Part shown: in pieces, positions 8,154 to 16,029 of the stretch
How the letters are laid out: each line of letters starts with the position of its first letter
Position numbering within the stretch: position 1 is the stretch's first letter
NCBI GenBank assembly: GCA_964526635.1
Contig: CAZGLR010000074.1
Coordinates: 1 to 16,384, forward strand
DNA from: CAZGLR01 sp964526635
Lineage (GTDB): Bacteria > Zixibacteria > MSB-5A5 > GN15 > JAAZOE01
Length of the DNA stretch: 16,384 nucleotides
Direction of reading: 5' to 3'
Translations under genes and position numbers: made by a program
Notes under the pieces: generated by a model
Told to the model about the DNA's origin: nothing
Databases searched by the model: none
The model's input: the letters and a program-made list of their open reading frames with translations, nothing else

Positions 8154-9424
8154 AATAAATCTCCCCGGGAAGCAGCCGTCCCCAAAAGTGCTTTCAGGGC
8201 GGCGGTGGTTTGATGGTACTCGGCGACCAGTTGCAGCCGCTGCAGAATACGGTCGAGGCGCGTCATGTAAGCGGCCAGAAGGCCGTCAAAATCAACGGAG
8301 CCGACTTCATAGCCGATGCGGGCGGCCTCGATTGTTGACTCAGCCTGGGGCAGTAGTTCGCGGTCGTAGCGAATGGTCTTCTCCTGCAGGGCATCGAGGC
8401 GATAGCGATAGGCGGCCGATTCTTCTTCGAGCGCCAGCGCAACCGAGCGCTGTTGGGATTTTGCGGCTGAGACTGCTGCTTTGGCGGCGCGGGTCTGATT
8501 ATTCTGACGGGCAAAAAACCAGAGCGGCAAAGTAAAACCGGCCTTGAAGGAGATGAAATCATCCCCCTGAACCGGATCGCCCGGCATGACTCGTCTAATC
8601 CGATATTCCAAACCCAGGGTAAAATCCGGCCAGTAACTGGACCGGGCCAGGTCAAGACCGCTGGAGGCCCGATCGACTTTGATTCGGCTGATATGGCTGA
8701 CCGGGGCGGTGGCGAGGTCGGTTGCGATCTCAGTGTTATCGGCGCCAATTTCCGGCAACTCCGCCGGCAGATCAAGCGCGAGGTCGCCGGTAGCACCGAT
8801 CAAGCGCCTGAGTTTCTTCAGGGCGATGCGGCGCTGGGCGTTAATGTCGCTGCGACGGTTCTGCAGGGCGGTCCGTTGAGATTGAACTGTCAATAGATCC
8901 CGCAGCGCATTCTTGCCATTGGCGTATCTGATTTCGGTAATCTCTTCCACGAAGGCCAGAAGCTGATCGGTTTCGATCAGGCTGCTGTCGGCGTACGTCA
9001 GATAGGCATACTCGTAATAGGCCGCAGTCAACTGGCGGACCAGCCGGTTGGCGTCGGCGTGATGTGAAACATCCTGAATATCTCGATTCAAATCAGCAAT
9101 ACGGCCCCGATTTCCCAGTGTCGATGGCCACGGTATCTTCTGCGAGATACCGATACCCACGCCCGACATCGGCGTTTCAGATAACGACATCGATGACACC
9201 GGCAGATTCATCGCCCCGATCGTGATCATCGGATCGGGCAGCACATCCGCGGCACGGGCTGTGTAGTCAGCCTCGGTTATACGGGCGGCCGAAGCACCCA
9301 GATCGGGATTGTTGTCAAGGGCCACTGATATCAGTGAATCAAGGGTCGATGGTTGCGCGACAAGCCCGGCCGGAAACATCCCGACCAGAAGGGCCATCGC
9401 AAGCACAGATACAAACCCACGCAT
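8150..9424 (-). CDS. cusC: Outer-membrane efflux channel, TolC/CusC family
   Basis: This is the outer-membrane duct of the three-part efflux system. The 424-residue protein starts with a signal peptide (MRGFVSVLAMALLVGMFPAG, cleavage near residue 23, AQ). The mature part opens with a TolC-type repeat start (LDSLISVALDNNPDLGASAARI). Two long alpha-helical, heptad-rich halves follow, as in OEP-family proteins. No lipobox cysteine is seen, unlike E. coli CusC, so it is probably not lipidated. The ATG at 9424 has AGGAG eight bases upstream. Its stop overlaps the adaptor ATG by 4 bases (ATGA), which implies coupled translation. The sequence is divergent, so substrate is inferred from the neighbouring CusB and CusA rather than from this protein. 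Confidence 0.88.
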   Translation of the reverse strand: MRGFVSVLAMALLVGMFPAGLVAQPSTLDSLISVALDNNPDLGASAARITEADYTARAADVLPDPMITIGAMNLPVSSMSLSETPMSGVGIGISQKIPWPSTLGNRGRIADLNRDIQDVSHHADANRLVRQLTAAYYEYAYLTYADSSLIETDQLLAFVEEITEIRYANGKNALRDLLTVQSQRTALQNRRSDINAQRRIALKKLRRLIGATGDLALDLPAELPEIGADNTEIATDLATAPVSHISRIKVDRASSGLDLARSSYWPDFTLGLEYRIRRVMPGDPVQGDDFISFKAGFTLPLWFFARQNNQTRAAKAAVSAAKSQQRSVALALEEESAAYRYRLDALQEKTIRYDRELLPQAESTIEAARIGYEVGSVDFDGLLAAYMTRLDRILQRLQLVAEYHQTTAALKALLGTAASRGDLL

Positions 9425-9498
9425 AGCAATAACTCCTGCGATTGCAGTTAATATAAAGAGAGTTGTTAGTCGATTAAGTTATATTAGCGCGGGAGAGT

Positions 9499-9918
9499 TT
9501 AAATCAGGAATGACGAGATCTCGGTAAATATCTCCCGGGGCGGGAGAATTGTGCCGGTCAGCTGGTAATCACTACCCACCGTCAAATCGGGGGCAGTGTT
9601 CTCTCCAAAAGTCGTGACCGGAATATCTGGCGAAGTAATTTCATTGCGCGTCTGCGGCAGATCTGGCGTGATGCTGTGCTCATCATCTGCCGGCGCAGGT
9701 TCGATACTGCATGGGCAGCCGGGAGTACTATACAATTCAGCCCTCATATCGCAACTCGATTGACAGCAGCAGCAATTACATGATGTCTCTCCGGCAGCTG
9801 AGATAGTCAGCGGATGCAGAAACGGCATCACGAGGAGAAGCGCACAAACCCAGAGTATACCGGTTTTGCGGGCTGTCTGCAGGGCCAATTTGATATGTAT
9901 TCTTCGACTGCTGGTCAT
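9499..9918 (-). CDS. Small exported Cys-rich protein heading the copper efflux operon
   Basis: I do not recognise a named family. The 139-residue product has a basic N-terminus, a hydrophobic segment at about 21-41 and a likely signal cleavage after SAA near residue 42. Right after this comes a dense cysteine patch, SCNCCCCQSSC at 46-56, then CPC at 68-70. That is eight cysteines within 24 residues of the predicted mature end. The remainder is acidic, Pro/Thr-rich and low in complexity, with no cysteine. The patch could bind Cu(I) or Ag(I) as thiolates, much like a periplasmic metallothionein or a CusF substitute; this is inference from composition and position. The gene is the first of the operon, 74 bases before cusC. 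The start ATG at 9918 has a weak AGAAG near it. The coding call rests on the signal peptide and conserved spacing to the promoter-like region, so the exact start is uncertain. Confidence 0.72.
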   Translation of the reverse strand: MTSSRRIHIKLALQTARKTGILWVCALLLVMPFLHPLTISAAGETSCNCCCCQSSCDMRAELYSTPGCPCSIEPAPADDEHSITPDLPQTRNEITSPDIPVTTFGENTAPDLTVGSDYQLTGTILPPREIFTEISSFLI

Positions 9919-9954
9919 ATTTCTTCTAACAGTTTACGAGAGTCAGAGTTCCCG

Positions 9955-9970
9955 CCTGTATAAAAACAGG
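9955..9970. promoter_or_regulatory. Short palindrome, possible operator in the divergent gap
   Basis: A perfect inverted repeat CCTGT-ATAAAA-ACAGG lies just downstream of the proposed copper-operon start site, at roughly +5 to +20. That is a usual place for a repressor operator or a leader hairpin. A second inverted repeat, AGAGAA (10010-10015) and TTCTCT (10028-10033), lies on the other side of the promoter. Binding by any metal sensor is unproven. Confidence 0.3.
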
Positions 9971-9981
9971 ACAGCATTTGT

Positions 9982-10010
9982 ATAATATATTGTTGCCGCG
10001 GAAATCTAAA
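9982..10010 (-). promoter_or_regulatory. Candidate promoter of the copper efflux operon
   Basis: On the minus strand, TTTAGA (10005-10010, 4 of 6 to -35) is 17 bases from TATTAT (9982-9987, 5 of 6 to -10). Transcription would begin about 55 bases before the Cys-rich gene. On the plus strand the same bases give TATAAT at 9981-9986, which could serve the divergent photolyase gene although no good -35 accompanies it. No regulator gene is in the window. Assigned by eye. Confidence 0.35.
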
Positions 10011-10066
10011 GAGAATTATATAAGATTTTCTCTGTCATATAGTTAAGCATAGCGGTATATTGGTAA

Positions 10067-11614
10067 ATGCCCGCCAAATCGTATCATACACTGCGTCTTA
10101 TTCTTGGTGATCAGCTGAATCACCATCATAGTTGGTTTCAAGCGGTTGACGAAAGTAACCTGTATGTCATTATGGAAATCCGTCAGGAAACCGACTATGT
10201 GCGGCATCATATTCAGAAAATTTGCGGTTTCTTTGCCGCTATGCGGGCCTTTGCGCGTGAGCTGGAAGAAGATGGTCATGCTGTGACCTACATCACCCTC
10301 GATGACAAACAAAATCGGCAATCAATCGAAGGCAATGTCCGGGCGTTGATCAAAAGTCACAAGATCGCCCGTTTTGAATATCAACTTCCCGATGAATACC
10401 GTCTCGATCAATATCTTAAAGTAATGTCCCCGGCATTGCCCTGTGAGATAAACATCAGGGATACCGAGCATTTCATGACTGAGAGAGATGAAGTCGGGGA
10501 GTTATTTGCCAGCAAAAAGCAATGGCGTATGGAATCGTTCTATCGCCATATGCGTCGAAAATATGAAATTCTTATGGATGGCGACCACCCGGTTGGCGGA
10601 AGATGGAATTTTGATGAATTTAACCGGAAGCCCTATCGACGCGACATTTCAATCCCGCCTGGAAAGATGTTAAACAATGATGTCACCGATATATACCGTC
10701 TGGTCAAATCGAGCACTATCGATTTCTTTGGTGCCATCGATCCGGAGAATTTTAGCTGGCCGATAAACAGTGATCAGGCCCAGGCGGTATTGACCTATTT
10801 TATCCGCTACCTGCTGCCACAATTTGGGACGTATCAGGATGCCATGACTATCGAGCATAAATTTCTGTATCACTCACGGTTATCATTTGCCCTTAATGCC
10901 AAGATGATTTCGCCGGGGGAGGTGATTCAGGCGGTTGTGGCGGCATGGTGCCGCGATCCCGAGAAGAACTCGCTGTCGCAGGTGGAGGGGTTTGTGCGGC
11001 AAGTACTTGGCTGGCGCGAATATATGAGAGGGATATACTGGTCGCAGATGCCGGATTATGGCCAGGTTAATTATTTTGATCATGCACGGAAGCTGCCCCA
11101 TTATTACTGGGATGGCGACACCCGCATGAATTGCCTGAAACACGCGATCGGGCAGTCGTTATCCGATGCCTATGCGCATCATATTCAACGCCTGATGATT
11201 ACCGGTAATTTTGCGCTTTTGGCCGGAGTCGCCCCGGATGAAGTCGATGCCTGGTATATGGGTGTGTATATCGATGCCGTAGAGTGGGTAGAAATCACCA
11301 ACACACGCGGCATGAGCCAATTTGCTGATGGCGGCCTGATTGCCAGTAAGCCCTATGTGTCCAGCGCCAATTATATCAATAAAATGAGTGATTACTGCCG
11401 TGGCTGCCCGTATGATGCGAAGAAGAAATATGGCTCCGGGGCGTGTCCATTCAACAGTCTTTACTGGGACTTCTATGACCGCAACCGAACAAAAATGGAA
11501 AAGAATCCCAGGATCGGTATGATGTACCGGACCTGGGATAACATGAGTTCCGTTGAAAAACGCCGGATCAAAGATCAGGCGAAAAGATATCTTGATTCAC
11601 TTGAAACACTGTAG
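10067..11614 (+). CDS. phrB: FeS-BCP family photolyase/cryptochrome (PhrB-like, [4Fe-4S])
   Basis: This belongs to the cryptochrome/photolyase superfamily, specifically the iron-sulfur bacterial group whose characterised members repair (6-4) photoproducts using blue light and FAD. The 515-residue protein has an N-terminal Rossmann-like antenna domain (LRLILGDQL at 9-17) and a C-terminal helical FAD domain from about 230 (QVLGWREYMRGIYW at 312-325, the TGN at 379-381 and WVEITNTRGMSQFADGG at 407-423). Four cysteines, C356, C444, C447 and C460, have exactly the spacing of the cluster ligands C350/C438/C441/C454 of Agrobacterium PhrB. That strongly indicates a [4Fe-4S] cluster. The antenna is likely a ribityllumazine, as in PhrB (family knowledge, not visible here). 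The ATG at 10067 has no strong ribosome binding site. The gene is divergent from the copper operon and ends 8 bases from the convergent membrane-protein gene. Confidence 0.95.
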   Translation: MPAKSYHTLRLILGDQLNHHHSWFQAVDESNLYVIMEIRQETDYVRHHIQKICGFFAAMRAFARELEEDGHAVTYITLDDKQNRQSIEGNVRALIKSHKIARFEYQLPDEYRLDQYLKVMSPALPCEINIRDTEHFMTERDEVGELFASKKQWRMESFYRHMRRKYEILMDGDHPVGGRWNFDEFNRKPYRRDISIPPGKMLNNDVTDIYRLVKSSTIDFFGAIDPENFSWPINSDQAQAVLTYFIRYLLPQFGTYQDAMTIEHKFLYHSRLSFALNAKMISPGEVIQAVVAAWCRDPEKNSLSQVEGFVRQVLGWREYMRGIYWSQMPDYGQVNYFDHARKLPHYYWDGDTRMNCLKHAIGQSLSDAYAHHIQRLMITGNFALLAGVAPDEVDAWYMGVYIDAVEWVEITNTRGMSQFADGGLIASKPYVSSANYINKMSDYCRGCPYDAKKKYGSGACPFNSLYWDFYDRNRTKMEKNPRIGMMYRTWDNMSSVEKRRIKDQAKRYLDSLETL

Positions 11615-11622
11615 CGGTTCTG

Positions 11623-11886
11623 CTACTCCAGATGCTCCGATCCGCCCTCAAATGGCTCAGCTTCTTCATTATTGCGATATTTCGGAACTACTCGGGTCAA
11701 CACGAAATAAATGACCGCGGCCAGAATAATTGCACCGGAAACAATCGCCGCCGGGACAATCAATTTGGCCATATCCTTGAGATTGAAGCTCAACAGTCCC
11801 CCCATACCGGAGTTGTTGTCACGGTTAGTTATATCGACAGACTTCCCCGGGATCAGACGGACAATATGCTCAGAAATTCTGTTCAT
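11623..11886 (-). CDS. Small single-pass membrane protein of unknown function
   Basis: I do not recognise a family. I chose ATG at 11886, giving 87 residues, because GGGAG lies seven bases upstream; a TTG at 11910 would extend the frame by eight residues but has no such site. The product has a polar N-terminal stretch of about 40 residues rich in Asn, Asp and Gly. A hydrophobic helix at about 42-64 follows (LIVPAAIVSGAIILAAVIYF), then a basic flank (TRVVPKYR) and a short acidic tail. The positive residues after the helix suggest the C-terminus faces the cytoplasm. It is convergent with the photolyase gene and divergent from the DUF5996 gene, so it seems to be transcribed alone. Coding status rests on the good ribosome binding site and sensible membrane topology. 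Confidence 0.65.
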   Translation of the reverse strand: MNRISEHIVRLIPGKSVDITNRDNNSGMGGLLSFNLKDMAKLIVPAAIVSGAIILAAVIYFVLTRVVPKYRNNEEAEPFEGGSEHLE

Positions 11887-12015
11887 TGGTCTACTCCCTG
11901 TTAAATTCAAAAATTCTTCATTTTTGAGGCTCGCGTATGTATGCCCCTTCGACGTATCATATATAATACTACGAAAGAATCAGCAACATGTTATACGAGT
12001 GAAAGACCACATTAG

Positions 12016-12921
12016 ATGACATCTATCGAATATCCGTCGTTTCCCCTTAATACCTGGGCCGAAACCAAGACCACCCTGCATTTGTTTACTCAGATTATCG
12101 GCAAAGTTCGGATGGCGCTGATGCCGAAAATGAACCATTGGTGGCATGTGCCGTTTTATTTATCGCCTCGCGGCCTGACCACTTCGGCGATTTCCTATCA
12201 GGGGCGAAGTATGGAATTCGAGTTTAATTTTCTCACTCATGAATTGAAACTGGATATCAGTGATGGCGATTCGGTGGCGATTTCGCTTGAGGAAATCACA
12301 GTCGCAGAATTTTATGACGCTATCTTCCGCATGCTTGAAAACGCCGGTATCAATATCAACATTGTCAGCAAGCCGTTTGATTCCGAACGGGTGAAAAGCG
12401 AGGTACCGTTTTCGGATGATACCATTCATGGTACTTATGAGCGTGATAAGGTACGCACATTTTGGAAAATCCTGCTTGTAGTCGATTCGATTTTCAAGGA
12501 ATTCCGGGGACGGTATCTCGGCAAATGCAGCCCGGTCCATTTCTTCTGGCACAGCTTTGACTTGGCCGTGACCCGTTTTTCAGGCCGTGAGGCAACCGTC
12601 GCTCCCGATGCCGACCCGGTGACCCGCGAGGCCTATTCCCATGAAGTCATCAGTGCCGGTTTCTGGTTCGGTGATGAGATGATCCCCGAACCGGCCTTTT
12701 ACACCTATGCCTTTCCTGAACCGGCCGGGCTGGCAAGGCAGCCGTTGCGCCCCGACAACGCCCGGTGGCAGGAGTCTAATGGCAGCCATATGGCGCTTTA
12801 CAAATACGATGATTTCCGGAAGGCCGCGCAACCGCGAGATGCTGCGCTGTTATTTCTGCAGTCGGCATATGATGCCGCGGCCCGTCTGGCCCAATGGCCT
12901 GCGCAGGAGTTGACAGCATAA
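12016..12921 (+). CDS. DUF5996 family protein
   Basis: This is a conserved protein of unknown function, recognised from the N-terminal pattern of the DUF5996 family: WAETKTTLHLFTQIIGKVRMAL, then MNHWWHVPFYLSPRGLTTSAI at about 39-59. The mid-region GKCSPVHFFWHSFDLAVTRFSGR and the C-terminal HEVISAGFWFGD...FYTYAFPEP also fit. It is 301 residues, a usual size for the family, with no signal peptide or membrane segment, so probably cytoplasmic. Many conserved Trp, His and Arg residues suggest an enzyme, but no catalytic motif is known to me. The ATG at 12016 has only a weak purine stretch upstream. The gene is tail to tail with the DUF6265 gene, with only 9 bases between the two stops. Confidence 0.85.
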   Translation: MTSIEYPSFPLNTWAETKTTLHLFTQIIGKVRMALMPKMNHWWHVPFYLSPRGLTTSAISYQGRSMEFEFNFLTHELKLDISDGDSVAISLEEITVAEFYDAIFRMLENAGININIVSKPFDSERVKSEVPFSDDTIHGTYERDKVRTFWKILLVVDSIFKEFRGRYLGKCSPVHFFWHSFDLAVTRFSGREATVAPDADPVTREAYSHEVISAGFWFGDEMIPEPAFYTYAFPEPAGLARQPLRPDNARWQESNGSHMALYKYDDFRKAAQPRDAALLFLQSAYDAAARLAQWPAQELTA

Positions 12922-12930
12922 CTCGTATTA

Positions 12931-13428
12931 CTACTGCACCCGCCGGCAGATTATCTTCTCATGATGAACCGAACCGTCGCTGTGCCCTATCGCCAGGGTA
13001 ATATCCAGCGTGTCGCCCGTTACACGGTATTCAAGGCCATCGAATAGCGCATAATTGTCACCCACTTCAACAAATGGGAAACTAACGATCTCATCCTTTT
13101 CTTCCCAGGCGGTCAGATCGGCATTGAAATGCTTGATCTTGAGAATTGGAAGACCGTCTTCGATGGTAATTGTCACCAGTTCATAAAAGGAAATCTGATC
13201 GCCCTTGAACTGGGTATAGGTAGCCAGAATCGACCCGCCAATCGGTTCGCGCCAGTCTTCAATGCAGCGGTCACCAAAGGCGGTACCCTCCCATCGACCG
13301 GCCAGAAAGGCGAAATCATCGAGCGTTGCCATAGCGGTATCTCCCTGTCCATATGCAGTACTGATAGTCAGGCAAAACACAACTGTCAGCAGCAGAGCTT
13401 TGCTTAAACTCCGGCAGAATGAGTCCAT
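12931..13428 (-). CDS. Exported DUF6265 family protein
   Basis: The 165-residue protein starts with a signal peptide of about 27 residues (SKALLLTVVFCLTISTAYG), so it is probably periplasmic or secreted. The mature part shows the DUF6265 pattern: FAFLAGRWEGTAFGDRCIEDWREPIGGSI at about 39-67, then FYELVTITIEDG and LKIKHFNADLTAWEEKDEIVSFPFV. This resembles small lipocalin-like beta-barrels built round a GxW-type start (structural likeness is inferred). The substrate is unknown. The ATG at 13428 is preceded by AGGGA at a spacing of eight. The gene diverges from phosphoketolase across a 111-base gap that should hold both promoters; I could not pick out convincing elements there. Confidence 0.82.
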   Translation of the reverse strand: MDSFCRSLSKALLLTVVFCLTISTAYGQGDTAMATLDDFAFLAGRWEGTAFGDRCIEDWREPIGGSILATYTQFKGDQISFYELVTITIEDGLPILKIKHFNADLTAWEEKDEIVSFPFVEVGDNYALFDGLEYRVTGDTLDITLAIGHSDGSVHHEKIICRRVQ

Positions 13429-13539
13429 GTTTTTATTCCCTATTTCAAAAAAAATGCCTATGATAAATTAATACGTTACGTGCTTTTTATCGAGAAATAT
13501 TAATCTTTGACGTCTCCGGATATAAACAAGGATGGTTAA

Positions 13540-15918
13540 ATGAAGGGACCATTGACCAAAAAAGAACTGACTCTTATCGATGCCTACTGGCGTGCGGCCA
13601 ATTACCTCTCTGTCGGACAAATTTACCTGTACCAAAACCCATTGCTGAAAGAACCGCTCAAGGTTGAGCACATCAAACCACGCCTGCTGGGTCACTGGGG
13701 AACCACCCCCGGGTTGAATTTTATATACGTGCATCTCAATCGCTGTATCCTGCAGCGCGATCTGAGTATGATTTACGTTACCGGGCCCGGCCACGGCGGC
13801 CCGGCGCTGGTGGCCAATACGTATCTCGAGGGATCCTACACCGAGTTCTATCCCAACATCACCCAGGATGAAGAGGGGATGGGGCGTCTTTTCAAGCAGT
13901 TTTCATTCCCCGGTGGAGTTCCCAGCCATGCCGCCCCGGAAACGCCCGGTTCGATCCACGAAGGCGGTGAACTCGGCTATGCTGTCTCGCATTCATATGG
14001 TGCAGTCTTTGATAATCCTGATCTGATTGCGGCGTGTGTTGTCGGCGATGGCGAGGCCGAAACAGGACCATTGGCGTCGTCGTGGCATTCCAATAAATTC
14101 CTCAATCCCATCACTGATGGCGCGGTGCTGCCGATTTTGCATCTCAATGGCTACAAAATCGCTAATCCGACCATCTTTGCCCGTATCAGCCGGGAAGAGC
14201 TTGAAGAATTTTTCAAAGGCAATGGCTACAAACCATATTTTGTCGAGGGCTCCGAACCATCGGATATGCACCAGAAAATGGCCGCGACACTGGATGCAAT
14301 TTTCGACGAGATAAGCAAAATCCAGACCGATGCCCGAAGGAACGGTAGTTTCGAACGCCCGCGATGGCCGTTACTGATTCTCCGCTCACCCAAGGGATGG
14401 ACCGGCCCGAAGGAAGTTGACGGCAAAAAAACTGAGGATTACTGGCGTTCGCATCAGGTACCGCTGGCCAATCTGGTCGAAAATCCCAAGCATGTCAAAG
14501 AACTCGAAAAATGGATGAAAAGCTACAAGCCGGAGGATTTGTTTGGCGACGATGGCGTTCTGATACCCGAACTGGCCGAACTGGCGCCAACCGGAGATCG
14601 CCGGATGGGGGCCAATCCGCATTCCAACGGCGGCGCCGTGTTGAAAAATCTGCGTATGCCTGATTTCAAGGATTATGCTGTCGATGTTCCGCAGCCGGGG
14701 CAGACTGTTGCCGAAGCCACCCGCGTCATGGGCCATTTCCTGCGCGATATCATGAAGAAAAACGAAAAGAACCGTAATTTCAGATTGTTCGGCCCCGATG
14801 AAACCGCCTCCAATCGCCTCAATTCGGTCTTTGATGTGACTAACCGGACCTGGGTTGCGGAAACACTCGATATCGATGAGCATCTTGCGCCTGATGGCCG
14901 CGTCATGGAAATCCTCAGCGAACACACCTGTCAGGGATGGCTCGAGGGGTATCTGCTGACCGGACGCCATGGTCTTTTCTCCTGCTATGAGGCATTCATT
15001 CACATTATCGATTCCATGTTCAACCAGCATGCCAAATGGCTCAAAGTCATTTCCGATGAGATTCCCTGGCGACGCCCGATTGCATCGCTCAATTACCTTT
15101 TGACCTCACATGTCTGGCGGCAGGATCATAATGGTTTCAGTCATCAGGATCCCGGTTTTATCGATCATGTGGTGAATAAGAAGGCCGAAATCGTGCGCAT
15201 TTATCTCCCGCCGGATGCCAATACGCTCCTGTCGGTTACCGATCACTGCCTGCGCAGCCGCAATTATGTCAATGTCATCGTGGCGGGCAAACAACCGACA
15301 CTGCAATGGCTCGATATGGACGCCGCCGTCAAACACTGCACCGCCGGTATCGGCATCTGGGATTGGGCGTCGAATGATCACGGTCAGGAACCGGATGTGG
15401 TCATGGCCTGCTGCGGCGATGTGCCGACTCTCGAAACGCTGGCCGCGGTGGATATCCTGCGCCAGAAATTGCCGGATTTAAAAGTGCGCGTGATCAATAT
15501 CGTTGATTTGATGACTTTGCAGCCAAAGGAAGAGCATCCCCATGGTCTTTCAGACAAAGACTTCGATATGCTCTTTACTACCGACAAGCCGATCATCTTT
15601 GCCTACCACGGCTACCCGTGGCTGATTCATCGCCTGACCTACCGACGCACCAACCACAAGAATCTGCATGTCCGCGGCTATAAAGAAGAAGGTACCACCA
15701 CGACGCCATTTGATATGGTCGTGATCAACGATCTGGATCGTTTCCATCTGGTCGACGAAGTTATCAATCGCGTCGAATGGCTTGGAACCAAAGCCGCCGG
15801 ATTGCGCCAGGAAATGCGCTACAAACGGATCGAGCATAAGGAATATATCCACACCCACGGCATCGATATGCCGGAGATCCGTGAATGGGTCTGGCCCTAT
15901 GGCAGTGGAAAGAAGTAG
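13540..15918 (+). CDS. xfp: Phosphoketolase (xylulose-5-P/fructose-6-P)
   Basis: This thiamine-diphosphate enzyme cleaves xylulose 5-phosphate, and often fructose 6-phosphate, with phosphate to give acetyl phosphate plus glyceraldehyde 3-phosphate or erythrose 4-phosphate. The 792 residues are the family's normal length. Signatures seen are GHWGT at 51-55, GPGHGGPA at 82-89, ETPGSIHEGGELGYAVSH at 134-151, and the cofactor-binding GDGEAETGPLASSWHSNKFLNP at 169-190. A C-terminal YHGYPWLIHRL...NLHVRGYKEEGTTTTPFDM region is also present. It is a cytoplasmic enzyme. The ATG is preceded by AAGGA at a spacing of seven. It is a single-gene unit closed by the terminator at 15942-15973. Acetyl-CoA synthetase lies tail to tail on the other strand. 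Whether it prefers C5 or C6 sugar phosphate cannot be read from the sequence. Confidence 0.97.
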   Translation: MKGPLTKKELTLIDAYWRAANYLSVGQIYLYQNPLLKEPLKVEHIKPRLLGHWGTTPGLNFIYVHLNRCILQRDLSMIYVTGPGHGGPALVANTYLEGSYTEFYPNITQDEEGMGRLFKQFSFPGGVPSHAAPETPGSIHEGGELGYAVSHSYGAVFDNPDLIAACVVGDGEAETGPLASSWHSNKFLNPITDGAVLPILHLNGYKIANPTIFARISREELEEFFKGNGYKPYFVEGSEPSDMHQKMAATLDAIFDEISKIQTDARRNGSFERPRWPLLILRSPKGWTGPKEVDGKKTEDYWRSHQVPLANLVENPKHVKELEKWMKSYKPEDLFGDDGVLIPELAELAPTGDRRMGANPHSNGGAVLKNLRMPDFKDYAVDVPQPGQTVAEATRVMGHFLRDIMKKNEKNRNFRLFGPDETASNRLNSVFDVTNRTWVAETLDIDEHLAPDGRVMEILSEHTCQGWLEGYLLTGRHGLFSCYEAFIHIIDSMFNQHAKWLKVISDEIPWRRPIASLNYLLTSHVWRQDHNGFSHQDPGFIDHVVNKKAEIVRIYLPPDANTLLSVTDHCLRSRNYVNVIVAGKQPTLQWLDMDAAVKHCTAGIGIWDWASNDHGQEPDVVMACCGDVPTLETLAAVDILRQKLPDLKVRVINIVDLMTLQPKEEHPHGLSDKDFDMLFTTDKPIIFAYHGYPWLIHRLTYRRTNHKNLHVRGYKEEGTTTTPFDMVVINDLDRFHLVDEVINRVEWLGTKAAGLRQEMRYKRIEHKEYIHTHGIDMPEIREWVWPYGSGKK

Positions 15919-15941
15919 GGAGTTTACATAAAGTATAGAAC

Positions 15942-15973
15942 AGGGCGTGAGTTGAAAGATTCACGCCCTTTTT
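15942..15973 (+). terminator. Intrinsic terminator after phosphoketolase
   Basis: A perfect 9-base-pair hairpin, AGGGCGTGA (15942-15950) and TCACGCCCT (15961-15969), with a 10-base loop, ends in a run of five T (15969-15973). It sits 24 bases after the stop of the phosphoketolase gene and is a textbook Rho-independent terminator on the plus strand. Confidence 0.92.
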
Positions 15974-16029
15974 ATCAGGGATTTGCAAGGCGATTTGTTG
16001 CTATAGGCGAGTGTACTGATTATATTAAA

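Noticed and set aside
9439..9498. Repeated AACTCTC words and a long-loop inverted repeat (TAATATAA/TTATATTA) in the gap before cusC
   Set aside because: Arms are 8 bases of pure A/T with about 22 bases between; expected by chance in AT-rich gaps. No promoter or regulatory role can be supported.
11887..11910. TTG start extending the small membrane protein to 95 residues
   Set aside because: No ribosome binding site precedes the TTG, whereas GGGAG lies seven bases before the ATG at 11886.
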